Notes: generated by a model not told the origin, from the letters alone. A DNA stretch of 64,000 nt from an uncultured Erythrobacter sp. (GCF_947492365.1 NZ_CANLMB010000001.1:2036874-2100873); one strand, 5' to 3'; counted from the first letter of the stretch, positions 1 through 11,571 are shown. Program-made: numbers and translations.

Positions 1-1
1 A

Positions 2-148
2 CAGGCCGAGGTGATCGAAATGGTCAAGATTGAAGGCCTCTCTATCCGCGAGGCCGCCGAAAAGACCGGGCAAAGCGAAAGCTTGGTCAAAGTGAATATC
101 CATCGCGGCCTTAAGAAGCTGGCCACCATGGTTGAGAAAGCTGATTGA
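2..148 (+). CDS. RNA polymerase sigma factor, C-terminal fragment (region 4)
   Basis: Only the last 48 codons are in the window, running off the left edge. The fragment carries a sigma-70 region 4 helix-turn-helix with the motif SIREAAEKTGQSESLVKVN followed by IHRGLKKL, which contacts the -35 element in ECF-type sigma factors. The stop TGA is one base before the ATG of an NrsF-family gene, so the two are almost certainly co-transcribed. The fragment and its NrsF partner suggest an ECF factor of the SigF type known from Caulobacter; subgroup assignment is an inference because regions 1-3 are missing. Confidence 0.78.
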   Translation, partial: QAEVIEMVKIEGLSIREAAEKTGQSESLVKVNIHRGLKKLATMVEKAD

Positions 149-149
149 G

Positions 150-809
150 ATGAAGAATTACGATAGCCGCGAAAAGCTGATTGCAGCGCTGACAGAAGAA
201 TTGGAGCTGGTAAGCCGGGTGACGCCGACGCAAGGCATGATGCTGATTGCCTTTGCGACGCTGATTGCGGCAGCCGCCTCGATTGCGGGCTTCGAATTCT
301 GGAGCGGCATGCTGACCGGCGAGGCCTCGGGCTTTTTCTGGATCACCAATGGCTTGCTCCTTGTGCTGGGACTGGCAAGCACCGGCGCGCTGGTCGCAGG
401 CGCGTTGCCGCGTGTCGGCGCGCGCGGGAATGCCCCCGAATGGTCGGCTCTTATGCTGGCTGTGGTGCCGCTCGCAGCTGTGCTGGTGCTGGCATCGGGC
501 GGAGCGGGTCATGAACATGCAAGCCTCGCCAGTCCGACTTTGTGGTACTGGCCGTGCGCGGCGGCTTCGGTGAGCGCGGCGATGCTGGTCGGTGTCGCTG
601 CGGTGCTGTTCCTACGCCGCGGCGCTCCGGTTTCAATCGAGCGTTCCGGCTGGCTCACAGGGCTTTCCGCAGGAGCCTTGGGCACGCTGGCTTATGGTAT
701 CACATGTCCGCTGGATTCGCTGGGCCATGTCGGGATCGTGCATGTCTTGCCAGTTGCGATTTCGGCGGTGATCGGCCGTCTGGTCGTGCCCCCGCTGATC
801 CGCTGGTAG
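150..809 (+). CDS. NrsF-like (DUF1109) membrane anti-sigma factor
   Basis: This 219-residue protein is almost entirely hydrophobic after a short charged N-terminus, with about six membrane segments, as in NrsF/DUF1109 proteins that hold SigF-type sigma factors at the inner membrane. Two cysteines stand out, one in WPCAAAS and one in ITCPLDSLGH; they match the conserved pair thought to sense metal or thiol stress in Caulobacter NrsF. I chose ATG 150, just after the sigma factor stop and 9 bases after a GAGAAAG sequence; a TTG 18 bases upstream is a weaker alternative. The sigma-NrsF order predicts a regulator and its partner in one operon. Confidence 0.82.
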   Translation: MKNYDSREKLIAALTEELELVSRVTPTQGMMLIAFATLIAAAASIAGFEFWSGMLTGEASGFFWITNGLLLVLGLASTGALVAGALPRVGARGNAPEWSALMLAVVPLAAVLVLASGGAGHEHASLASPTLWYWPCAAASVSAAMLVGVAAVLFLRRGAPVSIERSGWLTGLSAGALGTLAYGITCPLDSLGHVGIVHVLPVAISAVIGRLVVPPLIRW

Positions 810-904
810 TTTTTTGGACGAACAGGCGCTTTCCTACACCGGACGCGCAATGCTAAGTCAGCGACCATGATTAGGGTCGCAAATTTGCGAGTTTGCCTCC
901 ATAT

Positions 905-933
905 GGGCCGTGCAGTCTTTGGCTGCGCGGCCC
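905..933 (+). terminator. Strong hairpin between nrsF-like gene and ispG
   Basis: An 11-bp stem (GGGCCGTGCAG / CTGCGCGGCCC, one G-U pair) closes a 7-base loop. A T-rich stretch follows only about 20 bases later (951-958), so this may be a terminator of the upstream operon or a leader hairpin of ispG. Confidence 0.45.
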
Positions 934-1021
934 AAGTGCTATTTGGGCGGAATTTTTTAGCTCTAGGACCGTGTAACATGCGGTCCATGTCTCAACGTAT
1001 CGCAGGAAAGCGGCCAGTTAA

Positions 1022-2170
1022 ATGAACGCAATCCGCCCTTGGCGCACAATCGAACGGCGCGAATGCCGCCAGATCATGGTCGGCGATGTGCCGATTGGCG
1101 GCGATGCGCCGATTGCGGTGCAGACCATGACCAACACGCCGACAGAGGATGCGGTGGCGACGATCGACCAGATCCGCCGCTGCGAGGATGCCGGGTGTGA
1201 CATCATCCGCGTCTCGTGCCCGACCGAGGAATCGACCAAGGCCTTCTCCAAGATCACCAAGGCCGCGCGCATCCCGGTGGTTGCCGATATCCACTTCCAC
1301 TACAAACGCGCCCTCGAAGCCGCCGATGGCGGCGCCGCCTGCCTGCGCATCAACCCCGGCAATATCGGATCATCCCAGCGCGTTGCCGAGGTTGTCCGCG
1401 CGGCCAAGGCCAATGGCTGCGCGATCCGCATCGGCGTGAACGCAGGGTCGCTGGAAAAGGACTTGCTGGAGAAGTATGGCGAGCCCTGCCCTGAGGCTCT
1501 GATCGAAAGCGCGCTCGACCATATCAAGCTGTTGCAGGACCACGACTTCCACGACTTCAAGGTGGCGGTGAAAGCCAGCGATGTGTTCCTAGCGGTCGCC
1601 GCCTATCACGGTCTGGCCGAAGCGGTGGACTGCCCGCTGCATCTTGGCATCACCGAAGCGGGCGGTCTGATCGGCGGGACGGTCAAGTCCAGCATCGGCA
1701 TGGGTTCGCTGCTATGGGCCGGGATCGGCGACACGATCCGCGTCTCGCTTTCAGCTGAACCGGAGCAAGAGGTGAAGGTCGGCTACGAGATACTCAAAGC
1801 GCTCGGCCTGCGCACACGCGGCGTGCGCGTCGTCTCCTGTCCGAGTTGCTCGCGCCAGGGCTTCGACGTGATCCGCACGGTTGAGGCGTTGGAAAAGCGG
1901 CTCGAACACATCAAGACCCCGATGAGCCTCTCGGTGCTCGGCTGCGTGGTCAATGGCCCGGGCGAAGCGCGCGAGACCGATATCGGCCTTACCGGCGGCG
2001 GATCGGGCAAGCACATGGTCTACCTCTCCGGCGTCAAGGCGCACACGGTCGATGACGAAGACACGCTCGACCACATCGTGAAGCTGGTCGAAGAAAAGGC
2101 CGCGAAGATCGAGGCCGGTGACGAAGTCGCCTTCGACCCGCATGCAAAGCCAATGGAGGCCGCCGAATGA
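1022..2170 (+). CDS. ispG: 4-hydroxy-3-methylbut-2-enyl-diphosphate synthase IspG (GcpE)
   Basis: Reduces methylerythritol cyclodiphosphate to HMBPP, the penultimate step of the MEP isoprenoid pathway, in the cytoplasm. The 382-residue length fits the bacterial two-domain form: a TIM barrel ([12 protein letters not shown] near the start, [10 protein letters not shown]) and a C-terminal iron-sulfur domain. The 4Fe-4S ligands are visible as Cys273 and Cys276 ([11 protein letters not shown]), Cys308 ([11 protein letters not shown]) and the nearby Glu315. The stop overlaps the start of the next gene in ATGA, so ispG is translationally coupled to the lipoprotein gene behind it. Confidence 0.97.
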   Translation: MNAIRPWRTIERRECRQIMVGDVPIGGDAPIAVQTMTNTPTEDAVATIDQIRRCEDAGCDIIRVSCPTEESTKAFSKITKAARIPVVADIHFHYKRALEAADGGAACLRINPGNIGSSQRVAEVVRAAKANGCAIRIGVNAGSLEKDLLEKYGEPCPEALIESALDHIKLLQDHDFHDFKVAVKASDVFLAVAAYHGLAEAVDCPLHLGITEAGGLIGGTVKSSIGMGSLLWAGIGDTIRVSLSAEPEQEVKVGYEILKALGLRTRGVRVVSCPSCSRQGFDVIRTVEALEKRLEHIKTPMSLSVLGCVVNGPGEARETDIGLTGGGSGKHMVYLSGVKAHTVDDEDTLDHIVKLVEEKAAKIEAGDEVAFDPHAKPMEAAE

Positions 2171-2712
2171 TCCGCCCCATTATCGCAGGCCTCGCCGCCG
2201 CGCTCCTGCTGGTCGGCTGTGCAACCGTCGCAGACACTGTGGCGCATAGCGCGCATGACTACCCCGAGGCGCGCTCCTACGTTGTCTCCGACAATGCGAT
2301 GGCCGATGTCGACGCCGCGCTCGCCCTCGCTGCCGAGAGCGAGAAACGCGTGTTGCTCGTCATGGGCGCCAACTGGTGCCACGACAGCCGCGCGCTCGCC
2401 GGATGGCTGGAGACGGAGCGCTTCGCCGCGCTGGTCGAAGCCGAATACGAGCTGGTCTTCGTCAATATCGGCACCCCGCAGTCAGAGGGCGACGGGCACA
2501 ACCTGCACATCGCCCGCCGCTTCGGCCTTGACGACCTGCCCGGTACGCCCAACCTGCTGGTCGTCACCGCCGCCGCAGAGCTGGTCAACGCCGACACCGC
2601 CACCACCTGGCGCAACGCCGCCAGCCGCGAAGAAGACGCGATCTATGACGAGCTGGTGACGCTGGCGGACGCTCCTGTCCCACATGCCACCGCTTCTGAC
2701 GAGGCAATCTAG
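2167..2712 (+). CDS. Thioredoxin-fold lipoprotein with a CxxS motif
   Basis: The 181-residue product begins with a lipoprotein signal peptide ending in the lipobox LLVGC (Cys18), so it should be lipid-anchored and face the periplasm. The mature part looks thioredoxin-like: [19 protein letters not shown] carries WCHDS where thioredoxins have WCxxC, and GTPNLLVV holds the cis-proline expected opposite the active site. With a single active-site Cys it cannot form the classical intramolecular disulfide, so a glutaredoxin-like monothiol or binding role is more likely. It overlaps ispG by 4 bases and is followed within 2 bases by the deacetylase gene. Function is not assigned. Confidence 0.72.
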   Translation: MIRPIIAGLAAALLLVGCATVADTVAHSAHDYPEARSYVVSDNAMADVDAALALAAESEKRVLLVMGANWCHDSRALAGWLETERFAALVEAEYELVFVNIGTPQSEGDGHNLHIARRFGLDDLPGTPNLLVVTAAAELVNADTATTWRNAASREEDAIYDELVTLADAPVPHATASDEAI

Positions 2713-2714
2713 CC

Positions 2715-3668
2715 CTGCTCCACGTCGTCCACCACGCCGACTACATGGCACCGCGTCCGGAGCGCGGGACGTTCAAGTTTGACAAGTACTACCTCGTGAT
2801 GGAGGCCCTTCGCGAGTATGGGCGCGAGAGCGGCGCCCCCATCACCGAGCACGCCCCCGAGCCCGCGCCGCGCGAATGGCTCGAGGCGGTCCATGATCCC
2901 GCCTATGTCGAGGAGGTCTTCACAGCCTCGGTCCCGCGCGAGAAGGAGCGCCGGATTGGCTTCCCTGTGACAGAGCGCATCCGCGACAGGGTACGCCACA
3001 CCAATGGCGGCACATGGCTCGCGGCGAAGCTGGCGAAGGAGCACGGCTATGCCGCGAACTCCGCCGCTGGAAGCCACCACGCGCTGGCCGACACAGGCGC
3101 AGGCTATTGCGTGTTCAACGACCTTGCCGTGGCCTCTAATCGCCTACTTGCAGAACGCGATGCAAGCCGCATCCTGATCGTCGATCTCGACGTGCATCAG
3201 GGCGACGGCACCGCCAGCCTGACCGCAGGCCGCGAGGACATTTTCACGCTCTCACTCCATGCCGAGAAGAACTTCCCTGCTCGCAAGGCCCGCTCAAGCC
3301 GCGATGTCGGCCTGCCCGACGGCATGGATGATGACGGCTATATGGAGGCGCTCGATGCGCATCTGCCCGGCATCATTGACAGTTTTGCACCCGACCTCGT
3401 GCTCTATCAGGCGGGTATCGATCCGCATGTCGATGACGCGCTCGGCAGACTGTCATTGACCGATGCCGGACTTGAACGCCGCGATCGCTATGTGGTGGCG
3501 CAGGCGCGATCTCGCGGGATCGCCATCGCTTCTGCACTGGGCGGCGGTTACGGCGATGACCAGCGCGCGGTGAGCGAGCGCCATGCGCGCTCGATGCTGG
3601 CGATGGCCGACGAGAATATACGGCATTCACAAGCCGTGTCTCAGCCGGTGTCGCAACGCGCTCGATGA
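2715..3668 (+). CDS. Histone deacetylase-like (AcuC/HDAC) amidohydrolase
   Basis: A zinc-dependent deacetylase of the arginase/deacetylase fold. Visible motifs are the catalytic His pair in AGSHHALAD, the zinc Asp/His in VDLDVHQGDG, the zinc Asp in YQAGIDPHVDD and the glycine loop GGGYGDD with its Tyr. The natural substrate in bacteria is usually unknown (acetyl-polyamines, acetoin-linked or acetyl-lysine proteins). The first ATG (2745) would cut off HVVHHADY, which is conserved at the family N-terminus. An in-frame TGA at 2697 leaves CTG 2715 as the only plausible initiator, and it has GAGG 10 bases upstream, so I chose CTG. Confidence 0.88.
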   Translation: MLHVVHHADYMAPRPERGTFKFDKYYLVMEALREYGRESGAPITEHAPEPAPREWLEAVHDPAYVEEVFTASVPREKERRIGFPVTERIRDRVRHTNGGTWLAAKLAKEHGYAANSAAGSHHALADTGAGYCVFNDLAVASNRLLAERDASRILIVDLDVHQGDGTASLTAGREDIFTLSLHAEKNFPARKARSSRDVGLPDGMDDDGYMEALDAHLPGIIDSFAPDLVLYQAGIDPHVDDALGRLSLTDAGLERRDRYVVAQARSRGIAIASALGGGYGDDQRAVSERHARSMLAMADENIRHSQAVSQPVSQRAR

Positions 3669-3708
3669 TGCTAAGCCCGCGCCACACACTGACTTGCGGA
3701 ACCCTCTG

Positions 3709-5157
3709 ATGCACAACCACGAAACCGACTACCTCGTTATCGGAGCCGGCGCAGTCGGCATGGCCTTTGTCGACACTCTGCTTGACGAAGACCCGGACTG
3801 CCACGTCACCATTGTCGACAAGCATGCACGGCCCGGCGGGCACTGGAACGACGCATATTCCTTCGTCGCCTTGCATCAACCGAGCGCCAGCTACGGCGTC
3901 AATTCGCGCGAGATGTGCCCCGACCGTGTCGATCAGCACGGGCACAATGCGGGCATGTATCCGCTCGCCAAACATGCCGAGATTCTGTCCTATTACAGCA
4001 AGGTGATGAGCGAGACGCTGATCCCCAGCGGGCGCGTAACCTATCTGCCGCTTACTGAATATCGCGGAGGCAGCGATGGCCAGCACAAAGCGGTCAGCAT
4101 CCTGTCGGGCGAGGAACACAGCTTCACCGTCCGGCGCAAACTGGTCGATGGCACATGGTTCCAGACCTCGGTCCCCTCTACCCACACGCCGACCTACGAG
4201 ATCGCAGAGGGGACGCGTTTTGCCATTCCGGGTGACCTCCCGCATCTCTGGCGCGACACGGACAATCTGCCCGCGCATTACTGCGCTATCGGCGGCGGCA
4301 AGACCGCGATGGACACCGCCGTCTGGCTGCTAGAAGCGGGCGTTGCGCCGGACAAAATCGACTGGGTGCGCCCGCGCGACAGCTGGATGTTCAACCGCAA
4401 ACTGCTCCAGCCTGCGATGCATCACATCGAGGAGCTGATCCAGTTCCAACTCGATCTGGTCGAATGCGCCAATGGATCGGAAACCGGCGACGAGATGTTT
4501 GCCAAGCTTGACGAGCGCGGCACCATGCTCCGGATCGATCCCGAAGTGACGCCCAAGATGTTCCACTTCGCGGTGATCTCCGAAGGCGAGGTCGATCTGC
4601 TGCGCCAGATCACTAAGGTCCATCGCGGCAAGCGGGTCACCGCGCTTGAGCCGGATGCGATGCATTTCGGCGAAGAGCGCGTGGCGATGCCGGCAGACAC
4701 TCTGTTCGTCGATTGCACCGCCGTCGCTGTCCCGTTCGAGGCGCGCGCGAACCAGCGGCGCTTCTTCGACGGCGACACGATCACACTCCAGCTCGCGCAG
4801 ACGCCCTTCGTGCCTTACTCGGCCGCTCTGGGCGCATTTATCGAGGCGAATTTCGAAACCGACGAGGAGAAGAACAACCTCCTTCCCCCCGCGCCTTTGA
4901 CCGATACCACCGACACCTATCCCTATGCGGTGATGGCCAATCTGATGAGCACCGCGATCCTATCATCCAACGAAAAGACCAATGCCTTCAACAGCAAGAG
5001 CCGTCTGCACCCGACCGGTCCGGCGATTGCAAAGATGATCGCTGACGGTGATCCGAGGCTCGCCAAGCTCGCCGAGGTGGGGCCGAAGATTCAAGGGGGC
5101 ATGCCCGGTGTTATCAAGCTCGGCATGGCGGCCAAGGCGATCCATGAGGCGGGTTAA
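3709..5157 (+). CDS. NAD(P)/FAD-dependent oxidoreductase
   Basis: The 482-residue protein opens with a Rossmann dinucleotide motif, DYLVIGAGAVGMAFVD, followed by the FAD ribose-binding acidic end (TIVDKHARPGG). A second nucleotide fold lies mid-protein (CAIGGGKTAMDTAVWLLEAG), as in flavin monooxygenases and pyridine nucleotide-disulfide reductases. I see no CxxC redox pair, so a monooxygenase-like or NAD(P)H:flavin enzyme is more likely; the substrate is unknown. The frame is open further upstream into the deacetylase gene, but ATG 3709 places the dinucleotide fold at the N-terminus, as is normal. It follows the deacetylase gene by 40 bases and may share its transcript. Confidence 0.8.
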   Translation: MHNHETDYLVIGAGAVGMAFVDTLLDEDPDCHVTIVDKHARPGGHWNDAYSFVALHQPSASYGVNSREMCPDRVDQHGHNAGMYPLAKHAEILSYYSKVMSETLIPSGRVTYLPLTEYRGGSDGQHKAVSILSGEEHSFTVRRKLVDGTWFQTSVPSTHTPTYEIAEGTRFAIPGDLPHLWRDTDNLPAHYCAIGGGKTAMDTAVWLLEAGVAPDKIDWVRPRDSWMFNRKLLQPAMHHIEELIQFQLDLVECANGSETGDEMFAKLDERGTMLRIDPEVTPKMFHFAVISEGEVDLLRQITKVHRGKRVTALEPDAMHFGEERVAMPADTLFVDCTAVAVPFEARANQRRFFDGDTITLQLAQTPFVPYSAALGAFIEANFETDEEKNNLLPPAPLTDTTDTYPYAVMANLMSTAILSSNEKTNAFNSKSRLHPTGPAIAKMIADGDPRLAKLAEVGPKIQGGMPGVIKLGMAAKAIHEAG

Positions 5158-5215
5158 CCCTTAGGTGAAAAGGGGATTCACTCCAGCGCCATCTTCTAGT
5201 ATTAGGATTGCCGAC

Positions 5216-5941
5216 ATGAAACGCCGCGATATCTTGAAAGGCTCGCTGGTAGCCGGAGCCGCACTCGCTGCAACCGGTGCGCTTCCTTCGCTGTCAGCCA
5301 AGCTTTCTGCCCAACCCCGCGCTGGTTCGGCCCGCGACCGCACTCTCTTCGACATTGCCAAGCGCGAGCTTGATCGTGCAGGCGACGCCATCTGGCGGCG
5401 CGACATTGTCGGAATAGCAGATTTCGGCGTGCATTCGGCGCAGCAGCGGTTCTACTTCGTCAACCTCGACCGCGAAGAAGTGACCACCGCGCATTGCAGC
5501 CACGGGTCCGGATCAGACCCAGAGCATGATGGCTGGCTCAACTCTTATTCTAACGTCGAAGGCTCCAACGCGACCAGCAAAGGCGCTTATGTCACGTGGG
5601 AGTGGTATCAGGGCCGCTATGGCACTTCGGTGCGGCTCGGCGGGCTGGACGCGACCAATGACGCAGCGCTGCGCCGCTATATCGTGATGCACCGTGCTGC
5701 CTATGCCGAGCCGTCGCATATTGATCGCTGGGGCAGGCTCGGGCGTTCGAACGGCTGCTTTGCCTTTGGTCAAGAGCAATTCCGTTACGCCCTGCTCAAC
5801 CTGTCCGGCGGGCGACTGCTGTTTGCCGATAGCCTGGGCCTGCAAGAAGACGGCGCAATGCTCAGCCGCGAGCAGCAATTGGCCGCGCTAACGCCGGATG
5901 AGCCGACGGCAGCGCAGCGATATAATCCGGGGCTTTTCTAA
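5216..5941 (+). CDS. Murein L,D-transpeptidase catalytic domain protein (YkuD_2-like)
   Basis: The 241-residue product starts at ATG 5216 with MKRRDILKGSLVAGAALA, a twin-arginine signal sequence, so it should be exported folded through Tat. The mature part resembles the YkuD_2 class: HCSHGSGSDP early, then MHRAAYAEPSH and GRSNGCFAFG with the presumed catalytic Cys in a variant of the SxGC motif. Such enzymes make or cut 3-3 cross-links or attach proteins to peptidoglycan. It converges on and overlaps by 4 bases with a second L,D-transpeptidase on the other strand. Confidence 0.85.
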   Translation: MKRRDILKGSLVAGAALAATGALPSLSAKLSAQPRAGSARDRTLFDIAKRELDRAGDAIWRRDIVGIADFGVHSAQQRFYFVNLDREEVTTAHCSHGSGSDPEHDGWLNSYSNVEGSNATSKGAYVTWEWYQGRYGTSVRLGGLDATNDAALRRYIVMHRAAYAEPSHIDRWGRLGRSNGCFAFGQEQFRYALLNLSGGRLLFADSLGLQEDGAMLSREQQLAALTPDEPTAAQRYNPGLF

Positions 5942-7299
5942 GCTTCCCCGCGCGGGTCGTTCTCGATCACGATCACTTCGTCATCGCTTTCGCCCGAGCG
6001 ATTCTGGACGCGCGGTTGGTCTAGGCTCGCTAGCACCGGCGCGTCGCGGTTATAGATGTCGTCGAAGCTGCGCAGGTTTCCATCAATGTCCACGCCCATC
6101 GTGAAATAGGTGATGTAGGCGGGGAATTCCCGCTCGATCGGCACCTTGGTGTATTCGCCCGAAGTCGCGATCTCGACCGCTTCATCGCGGGTCGCGCCGC
6201 GCCCGAGGATTGCCATTGTGATCGCCAGCTCCAGCGCGCGCTCGGTACGGATGCAGCCGTGCGACAATGCGCGGTTTGCGTTGGCGAACAATCCGCGCGA
6301 CGGCGTATCGTGGAAGAAGATCGCATGCGGGTTGGGCATTTCCAGCTTCATCCGGCCCAGCGAATTGCCCGGCCCCGGTTGCTGCACCACGGTGATCCAG
6401 CCATTCGAGCCGCGCGTTGCGGTATAGCCATTGCGGCGCGCCCATGCCGGATTGCCCAGCACGCGCTCGCCAAGACCTTCGCCAACTACGATGGATTGCG
6501 GCACGGTCCAGGTCGGGTTGAAGACAACGCCTTCGACCATTTCGGCAAGCTGCGGCGTCGCGGTGCGGCCCGGTTTGCCGACGATGGTGCGGTAGGTCTT
6601 GATAATCTCCTCGCCAACTGTCAGCCGCAGCTGGAATTCGGGAACATTGGTCATCAGGTAAAACCGCCCGAGATCGCGGGGGAGCCAGCGCCAGCGATCC
6701 ATATTGGCGCGGATCAGCTTGCGCTTTGCCTCTTCGGTTTCAGGCGTGACCGCGAGCTCTTCACGAAGGCGGGCATAGTCGGAGTGGGTGGGGTTGAGTT
6801 TGGCGAGTACTCCCGCAACATCTCCGCTTTCCAACGCTTCTGTCAGCAAGTCACCGGTGCGGAAGCGGTCGCGGTCGGGGTCGACCACAAACCACTGCTC
6901 GCGCGCATCCATCGGGGTCCGGCCGTCGCGCAAATCTTCGACCAGCCAGACGAAATTCTTCGACGCCAATTCGTCGAGTTGTTCCGAGGCGCCGGCTGCT
7001 GCGAGCGTTTGCAGACCAGCCAGATTGTAATCGGATGGATCGAGTCCTTCGGCAGCAATCCCCTCGATAACGGCAATCAGAGCAGCAGCGTGATCGACAT
7101 CCCAGCTTTGCACCATCGGTCCGGGAGGCGCGAGATCGCCCTGCACCAGCGGATCGGAGACCATTTGCGGGAAGGCTTCGTCGAATCTTGCATCCGCCTG
7201 CGCCTCGCCCGCGCTCCGCTCTTCCTGCGCAATCGCCCCGCTCGCCGCGAGCGTGGCTCCAGCGATCCCGATTGCCAAAGTGCTGACCCAATTGCGCAT
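5938..7299 (-). CDS. L,D-transpeptidase of the YcbB/LdtD type
   Basis: A 453-residue exported enzyme that forms 3-3 cross-links in peptidoglycan. The start at 7299 gives a clean Sec signal peptide (MRNWVSTLAIGIAGATLAASGAIAQ); the upstream open frame carries no sensible leader. The order is a helical scaffold domain (DPSDYNL), then VFNPTWTVP, characteristic of YcbB-like enzymes, then the YkuD catalytic box HDTPSRG with LSHGCIRTE, where the Cys is the nucleophile. It converges with the YkuD_2-type gene with a 4-base overlap, so two enzymes for the same bond type lie tail to tail. Confidence 0.9.
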   Translation of the reverse strand: MRNWVSTLAIGIAGATLAASGAIAQEERSAGEAQADARFDEAFPQMVSDPLVQGDLAPPGPMVQSWDVDHAAALIAVIEGIAAEGLDPSDYNLAGLQTLAAAGASEQLDELASKNFVWLVEDLRDGRTPMDAREQWFVVDPDRDRFRTGDLLTEALESGDVAGVLAKLNPTHSDYARLREELAVTPETEEAKRKLIRANMDRWRWLPRDLGRFYLMTNVPEFQLRLTVGEEIIKTYRTIVGKPGRTATPQLAEMVEGVVFNPTWTVPQSIVVGEGLGERVLGNPAWARRNGYTATRGSNGWITVVQQPGPGNSLGRMKLEMPNPHAIFFHDTPSRGLFANANRALSHGCIRTERALELAITMAILGRGATRDEAVEIATSGEYTKVPIEREFPAYITYFTMGVDIDGNLRSFDDIYNRDAPVLASLDQPRVQNRSGESDDEVIVIENDPRGEA

Positions 7300-7415
7300 A
7301 ATCTTCTCGTCCCGTGACGCTTGCCGCGCCGACGACCGGCACGCCTCAGCGCGTGATTGCAAATATACCCCTGTTTGACGATCTCTATCAAGCAAATCGG
7401 CTTTCGCTGCGATGA

Positions 7416-7436
7416 ATCCCTGCACAGAGCAGGGAT
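7416..7436. other. Perfect 8-bp hairpin upstream of the EamA gene
   Basis: ATCCCTGC and GCAGGGAT flank a 5-base loop in the divergent gap between the L,D-transpeptidase and the DMT transporter. It could be an operator or leader structure; no T-run follows, so it is not a typical terminator. Confidence 0.3.
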
Positions 7437-7482
7437 GCAATGCGCGTGACCTTTACCGGCCCCGCGATTAGGAGAGGCGCGC

Positions 7483-8370
7483 ATGAGCACCCCTGCCCCC
7501 TCTCCGACCGGCAATGCGACCACGCGATTGCTGCCATTCGCAGCCGCGGCGCTTGGGGTCGGCTTCCTCTCACTGATGGACGCTTTTATGAAAGAAGCGG
7601 CGCTCATCACTGGTGCCTACACCGCGACCGTGTTGCGCAGCCTGGTCGGGGCGTCGATCATCGCGCCGTTCTGGCTGTGGCGCAAAGTTGGCTGGCCGAC
7701 GCGCGAAGTGTTCAAGCTGCACCTGGAACGCGGGATAATTTCCGCCTTCATGGCATTGAGCTTCTTCTTCGCGCTAACCAAACTCCCGCTCGCAGAGGCC
7801 ATAGCAATCAGCTTCATCGCGCCGCTCATCGCGCTCTATTTCGCGCGGGTTCTGCTGGGCGAGGAAATCCAGCCCAAGGCGATCTTGGCCAGTATTCTGG
7901 GCTTTATCGGTACGCTCGTCATTGTTGGCGGGCGGATCGGACAGGGAGAATTTGACAGCGACACCGCGCTTGGCCTCGCATCGCTGATTTTCTCCGCGCT
8001 GCTCTACGCCTACAATTTCATCGTGATCCGACGGCAGAGCCAGCGCGCGGGGCCGGTTGAAATCGCCACATTCCACAGCGGCATTGGCGGAGCGATCCTG
8101 CTGCTATTCGCACCCTTCCTCGGCACCATCCCTGAGAGTGAGGCCTTACTGCCCATTGCCGCAGCCGGTGCGCTGACCGTGGGGGGAGCAATGGCAATTG
8201 CCTGGGCCTATGCCAGAGCAGAGGCGCAGGCGCTTGTGCCAATCGAGTATTCGGGATTCTTGTGGGCGAGCCTGTTTGGTTGGGCCTTCTTCCGCGAGGC
8301 GGTGACGCTGCCCACCATTGCCGGCACGGCATTGATCGTCGCAGGCTGCTGGATAGCAACGCGCAAATAG
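7483..8370 (+). CDS. DMT-superfamily (EamA) exporter
   Basis: A 295-residue inner-membrane protein with about ten hydrophobic segments in two repeated EamA halves. The helix-end pattern of the family is seen in FALTKLPLAEAIAISFIAPL and again in YSGFLWASLFGWAFFREAV. Members export amino acids, purines or other metabolites, but substrate cannot be predicted here. The start is ATG 7483 with AGGAGAGG 9-16 bases upstream. The gene is monocistronic and ends 37 bases before a hairpin shared with the convergent small gene. Confidence 0.88.
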   Translation: MSTPAPSPTGNATTRLLPFAAAALGVGFLSLMDAFMKEAALITGAYTATVLRSLVGASIIAPFWLWRKVGWPTREVFKLHLERGIISAFMALSFFFALTKLPLAEAIAISFIAPLIALYFARVLLGEEIQPKAILASILGFIGTLVIVGGRIGQGEFDSDTALGLASLIFSALLYAYNFIVIRRQSQRAGPVEIATFHSGIGGAILLLFAPFLGTIPESEALLPIAAAGALTVGGAMAIAWAYARAEAQALVPIEYSGFLWASLFGWAFFREAVTLPTIAGTALIVAGCWIATRK

Positions 8371-8407
8371 ACCCAATTGCAGGTGACGTCCGGAATCAGA
8401 GAAATGG

Positions 8408-8459
8408 CCACTTCCAACAGCGCCCTGGGGGGCACCGCAATTGACGCTGCTGGAAGTGG
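8408..8459. terminator. Long hairpin between convergent genes
   Basis: CCACTTCCAACAGCG pairs with CGCTGCTGGAAGTGG over 15 positions (one mismatch on the plus strand, a G-U pair on the minus strand) with a 22-base loop. It begins directly at the stop of the minus-strand 57-codon gene and lies behind the EamA gene, so it probably ends both transcripts. Confidence 0.55.
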
Positions 8460-8633
8460 TTAGTCGCCCTTGGCCTGAACGGTGGCCTGGGACGAATGCG
8501 AACCGGTCTTGCCGCCGGCTGAATCCGAAAAAGCAAGGGCAGCACCGAAGCAAACGAGCACGACCATGACAGCGCCTATGATGCCGGCGGTCAGGCTCGC
8601 TTGTGTCGCCAAGAGGTCTTGGCCGTCTTCCAT
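8460..8633 (-). CDS. Small single-pass membrane protein (57 aa)
   Basis: Unrecognised. The product has a short acidic N-terminus (MEDGQDLLATQ), one hydrophobic helix of about 20 residues (residues 14-35), and a polar Ser/Gly/Thr/Lys tail. The ATG lies in a 253-base divergent gap with acnA and the stop abuts a strong hairpin, which supports a real transcription unit. The frame stays open upstream to 8945, but that part reads as non-protein-like sequence and runs into acnA, so I do not extend it. Confidence 0.5.
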   Translation of the reverse strand: MEDGQDLLATQASLTAGIIGAVMVVLVCFGAALAFSDSAGGKTGSHSSQATVQAKGD

Positions 8634-8886
8634 TGTGCGTACCCTCGAATTCCTCACTGGCATTGTCTTCGCACGATGTGGGGCAGGAGGTGAAGTAAAC
8701 ACTTGTAAAGACTCAGGGTCCGCTGGCGTGTATCGCTCAGCTATCGCAATCGACTCGCAAGTGTAGCGCGCCTCTTGACCTGACGGTCGCAGTCTAGCAC
8801 TTGCCGCACCACATTCTTCGCACGCGCGCGAGGCCCTGTGCTTTTGGCCAGAGCCGCTGCGCCGCCAGACCAAAGGAAACACCCCG

Positions 8887-11559
<2,673 letters not shown>

Positions 11560-11571
11560 AGGAGCATTCCG

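Noticed and set aside
6259-7317. 352-codon open frame antisense to the YcbB-type transpeptidase
   Set aside because: Shadow frame; the opposite strand encodes a clear L,D-transpeptidase.
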